Shown: positions 61,279 to 64,000 of the stretch, in pieces
How the letters are laid out: the number at the start of each line of letters is the position of its first letter
Numbering within the stretch: position 1 is the stretch's first letter
Assembly (NCBI GenBank): GCA_014898415.1
Contig: RCTD01000001.1
Location: 372,001-436,000 of the forward strand
From: Stromatinia cepivora
Lineage: Eukaryota; Ascomycota; Leotiomycetes; Helotiales; Sclerotiniaceae
Length of the DNA: 64,000 nt
Direction of reading: 5' to 3'
Notes under the pieces: model-generated
Seen by the model: the letters and a program-made list of their open reading frames with translations, nothing else
The model's database searches: none
What the model was told of the DNA's origin: nothing
Translations under genes and position numbers: made by a program

Positions 61279-61555
61279 CTTGATTATCGTAACTGGGTAT
61301 CTCTGAAGTTGGAATACGATGAGTTTTGCGAGAATCTGGTAAATGTTGGAGAGGTTTGGAATTTGAGGTACAAAGGTATCTCACTGTAGATGTCGCGTCG
61401 ACCTTCAGCCTGGTGATAACTAGCGCCAATCTTTCTGACAGGGGTAGCTACACGGAAACAACTTTATAGTATTAATAGGAAATCAAGAAGCCAAGTCACT
61501 ATAATTCACGATAATTAATTATGCCTGAATAGCGGATTGTTATTTACAAATAAAA
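61279..61555. promoter_or_regulatory. Shared divergent promoter PRE7 / STT4
   Basis: 277 bp between the two start codons. The right part is AT-rich (TTAATTAAT, TATTTACAAATAAA). No recognised transcription-factor site, including the GGTGGCAAA proteasome box of yeasts, was found. Confidence 0.55.
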
Positions 61556-64000
61556 ATGGCTAGGTATGTGTAGTTATCTTTTGGTTATATTTCTATCCTT
61601 TTCAAATACTAAACGCTTGTTTACAGTCTCCCAAGAAGCATACGGCGAAATGCGCTGGCTAAAATAGCTGAGCTCTCTGCGACGTCATCAACTGGAGATT
61701 TTGAGGGTTCTGATATTGAGAGGCTCTGTCGAGTTTCTCCTGGCAATAATAAGTTATCCGGGCGTGTGAATGGAGTTAACAATGATCCTTCGGGCTCTCT
61801 GGCGGGCTCTCCCATGGTACGGAAAAGGGGAACATCTCTCAATAGGCAGAATGCTAATACCCAGAGCAGAATATTAGGGAGTTTGAAGTACTTCTGGCTT
61901 TATGCAAAGCCGCCCCTCTAATCGATAGTACGTACAGCGCGGAGAAGCTCACCAGTCAGTTGAGCCCATATGTTCTCGAGGCCCATACCCAATTGTTTGT
62001 GCAATCCCCCCTTTTCCGCGCGATCGAACCGTCTCCTGTCGAAGCACTAAGCTACAATCTCACCACGGCTCTTCTATCCATTGGTACCAAATATGGTCAT
62101 CTACAAAAACTCATTTCCGAAAAGTTATCGATATACCTAGACAATTGTGTACATGCCAGTGAGACTGCCACAGAGAATCGAGGGGTTAGTTCAGAATATG
62201 CTACCGAGATCGAAGAGGCAATTCACGTTGCAACCGTAACGATATCTCTTTTGGGCTTTTTAGACGCGGTAGCTTCTCTGGCCAATTTTTGGAGTGCAAG
62301 GGAGAGATTGGACCTTTGTGAACGTGTTAAGGTTATTTTGTCAGAAGGCTTTTTGGTGGCAATAGAGACAGCCTTCTCAACCATCCGCAATACCCATCTC
62401 CAGAGCAGTCACGTCAAAGAGTGGAAGAGATATGTTCGTCATTATGCAGCTATTGGTCGGCCATTGGGTGCCATGCTTTTACAACGGAGCTTTATGTGGC
62501 TACTTGTTGCAAGCTCATCACTCCTCCTCGTTGATGCCGACGGTCTTAAAGGCCATGATATCTTAAGCGTTCTGATGTCTCGTCTTGAGGAATCGAGGCC
62601 TAATTCACCCCGTAACGAGCAGGTTGATTCTGACACAGTTAATACCCTGGCAAATATTGCTTCGATTGAAATAGGTCTTCTTGAAGACGGCGCAGATTAT
62701 CTCCGTTTGGGCTCTGCTTGGCAACAAAGACTGGCATTTTCTGTCAAAGCAAGTGCTATAACAACCTATCTGAACTGTGCAATGTTGAATGTAAGTGATG
62801 ATGAAGTTGAACCTGAAACGCTCATGGCCTGGCTTGAGGATACCCTGGCGGACCCTGTGCAAATGGCAGATGAGACATTGGCCAATGTTGTCCTTCGCTC
62901 AATGGCCTTGATCTCTAAACTTGCTCCTCAGTTGGCACCAGAAGTCAGTCGTCTCCTACCACGATTCATCGTTCAGGGAAATCCACAAGGGAATACAATT
63001 GGGGTTGCCTGCGCATGCCTTGCATATGTTCTGCATAATTTATCCCAGGATGCTATCATAACTACCCTTTATACGTTAGGAAATGTTCTTAGCTCTGGTG
63101 CAAGTCATGCGGATAAAGCTCCTTCTGTACCTAACGGAGACCTGGCGCTGGATGGAGCTGCACAGACAACCCTCTATGGAAAGAATTCTAATGGCAGTTC
63201 TATATCCTTGGAAATATTCACAGAAGAAGAAACTTCTGCCGTCTATGGCAATGTTGTACAAGCTATATGTGCTATCGCTGGAGACTGTAAAGATTCTAAA
63301 ATTATTGCTTTGGCCCAATCCATGCTCCTGCAGAAGATTGATAAAATCAACCAACTAATCGATGCTCGTATCGTCACAGCTGCTGCTGAATTGTCATTAT
63401 GTGGAGGGCCTTTAGAGTTCCGGTCCTTGCTCAAGCTTTATGGAAAAATCACGCATCTGGGTGTCATGAAAAACAACGAAATCGTACTGCATGCTGTAAG
63501 TTCACAACAAAGCTCTAAATACCACACCATCTAACCCAGTCTAGGTAATGAAAGGCCGGAATTTCCTTTCCTCCAATCTACGCAAAGATTCCCCTTTACA
63601 TGACATATATCTCGAGAATTTACTGGAGGACATCATTAGCAAAGGCGACGTCCATCAAGGGCACAGCACGCGAGAAGGCGATGTAGAAGCTGCAGCTAAA
63701 GAGATTGCGCAGTTACTGCAGCCCCTGGCAGTCTTCTTTTCCACCAATAATATGGTTTCCGACAATGACCTCAGCGAGGAGATGTTATCTTTGGTACGAG
63801 ATGCTTGGTTCAATATTGTTGTTCATGGCTTTACCACCAACACTGAGCGTGGGCAGCTCTACCTGAAAGAGTTACGTATCCTGGCGATCCATTCAAAGCC
63901 TCTTGTTGCCGAGCAGCGAGGTGAGCAGGTGGAGAGTGATATTGAACTCAATACGGTGTTACGCCGAGGGATCAGTCAGGACCATGAAACAACACAGAAA
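61556..64000 (+). CDS. STT4: Phosphatidylinositol 4-kinase STT4, N-terminal part (runs off window)
   Basis: Proposed exons are 61556-61563, 61627-61816, 61867-63495 and 63545 onward, giving 761 codons in frame to the window edge. Exon 1 encodes only Met-Ala and part of Ser. The visible part is the helical-repeat N-terminal region of PI4K-alpha-type kinases (EVLLALCKAAPLIDSTYSAE, LEDGADYLRLGSAWQQRLAF, EETSAVYGNVVQAI, LAQSMLLQKIDKINQLIDAR, then SPLHDIYLENLLEDIISKGD and AAKEIAQLLQPLA). The kinase domain lies beyond 64,000. STT4 makes phosphatidylinositol 4-phosphate at the plasma membrane and supports cell-wall integrity signalling. The 50-bp intron at 61817-61866 is the weakest call: donor GTACGG, branch TGCTAAT, acceptor CCCAGAG. 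A change of frame there is required either way. Confidence 0.85.

Overview
The window is a stretch of filamentous ascomycete genome. Short introns with GTATGT/GTAAGT-like donors and CTAAC/CTAAT branch sites, a PCI-type eIF3m, an Hsp30-type small heat-shock protein, and strong C-to-T/G-to-A decay of repeats (repeat-induced point mutation, RIP) all fit Pezizomycotina. The protein sequences look most like Leotiomycetes (Sclerotiniaceae/Helotiales); that placement is inference.

Left half (1 to about 33,470): a very AT-rich block of RIP-degraded transposons with no intact gene. Its core is a three-level nest that can be resolved to the base from LTR ends and target-site duplications (TSDs). Copia element A (4453-28484, 309-bp LTRs, TSD GTAAT) was invaded near the end of its pol by a Ty3/gypsy element (6690-22452, 292-bp LTRs, TSD AAAGG). 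That element was in turn invaded by copia element B of the same family as A (7333-15631, 309-bp LTRs, TSD CTTTT). All three have pol on the minus strand. Recognisable pieces are copia protease, integrase, RT and RNase H, and gypsy RT, RNase H and integrase. Catalytic or metal-binding codons are changed in the direction RIP would give (for example YLDD to YLDN). The copia family carries about 2 kb of extra sequence between pol and its 3' LTR, holding plus-strand (antisense) reading frames. The flanks of the nest hold older RIP remnants: an unidentified plus-strand gene split by copia A, a kinase-like fragment, and a minus-strand gene with a Myb/SANT-like motif.

Transition (about 33,470-38,990): normal base composition, no intact gene. 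It starts with an unmutated copy of a sequence whose RIP-mutated copy lies just to its left, then a frameshifted TPR-protein pseudogene (about 35,580-36,760).

Right half (39,000-64,000), ordinary gene-bearing DNA: a small GPI-anchored Ser/Ala-rich wall protein (+); uridylate kinase URA6 with an N-terminal membrane/mitochondrial extension (+); eIF3m (-); a roughly 9-kb gene-poor stretch with two minisatellites; an RRM-YTH m6A-reader-type protein with an 11-nt microexon (+); an Hsp30/Hsp20 chaperone with step-type and palindromic heat-shock elements upstream (-); a HAD-family phosphatase (+); proteasome beta-6 PRE7 (-); and, divergent from PRE7 across 277 bp, the N-terminal 761 codons of the phosphatidylinositol 4-kinase STT4 (+), which runs off the window. 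The genes do not form one pathway; they are housekeeping functions (nucleotide synthesis, translation initiation, RNA reading, protein folding, proteolysis, lipid signalling). I found no tRNA, rRNA or CRISPR array.
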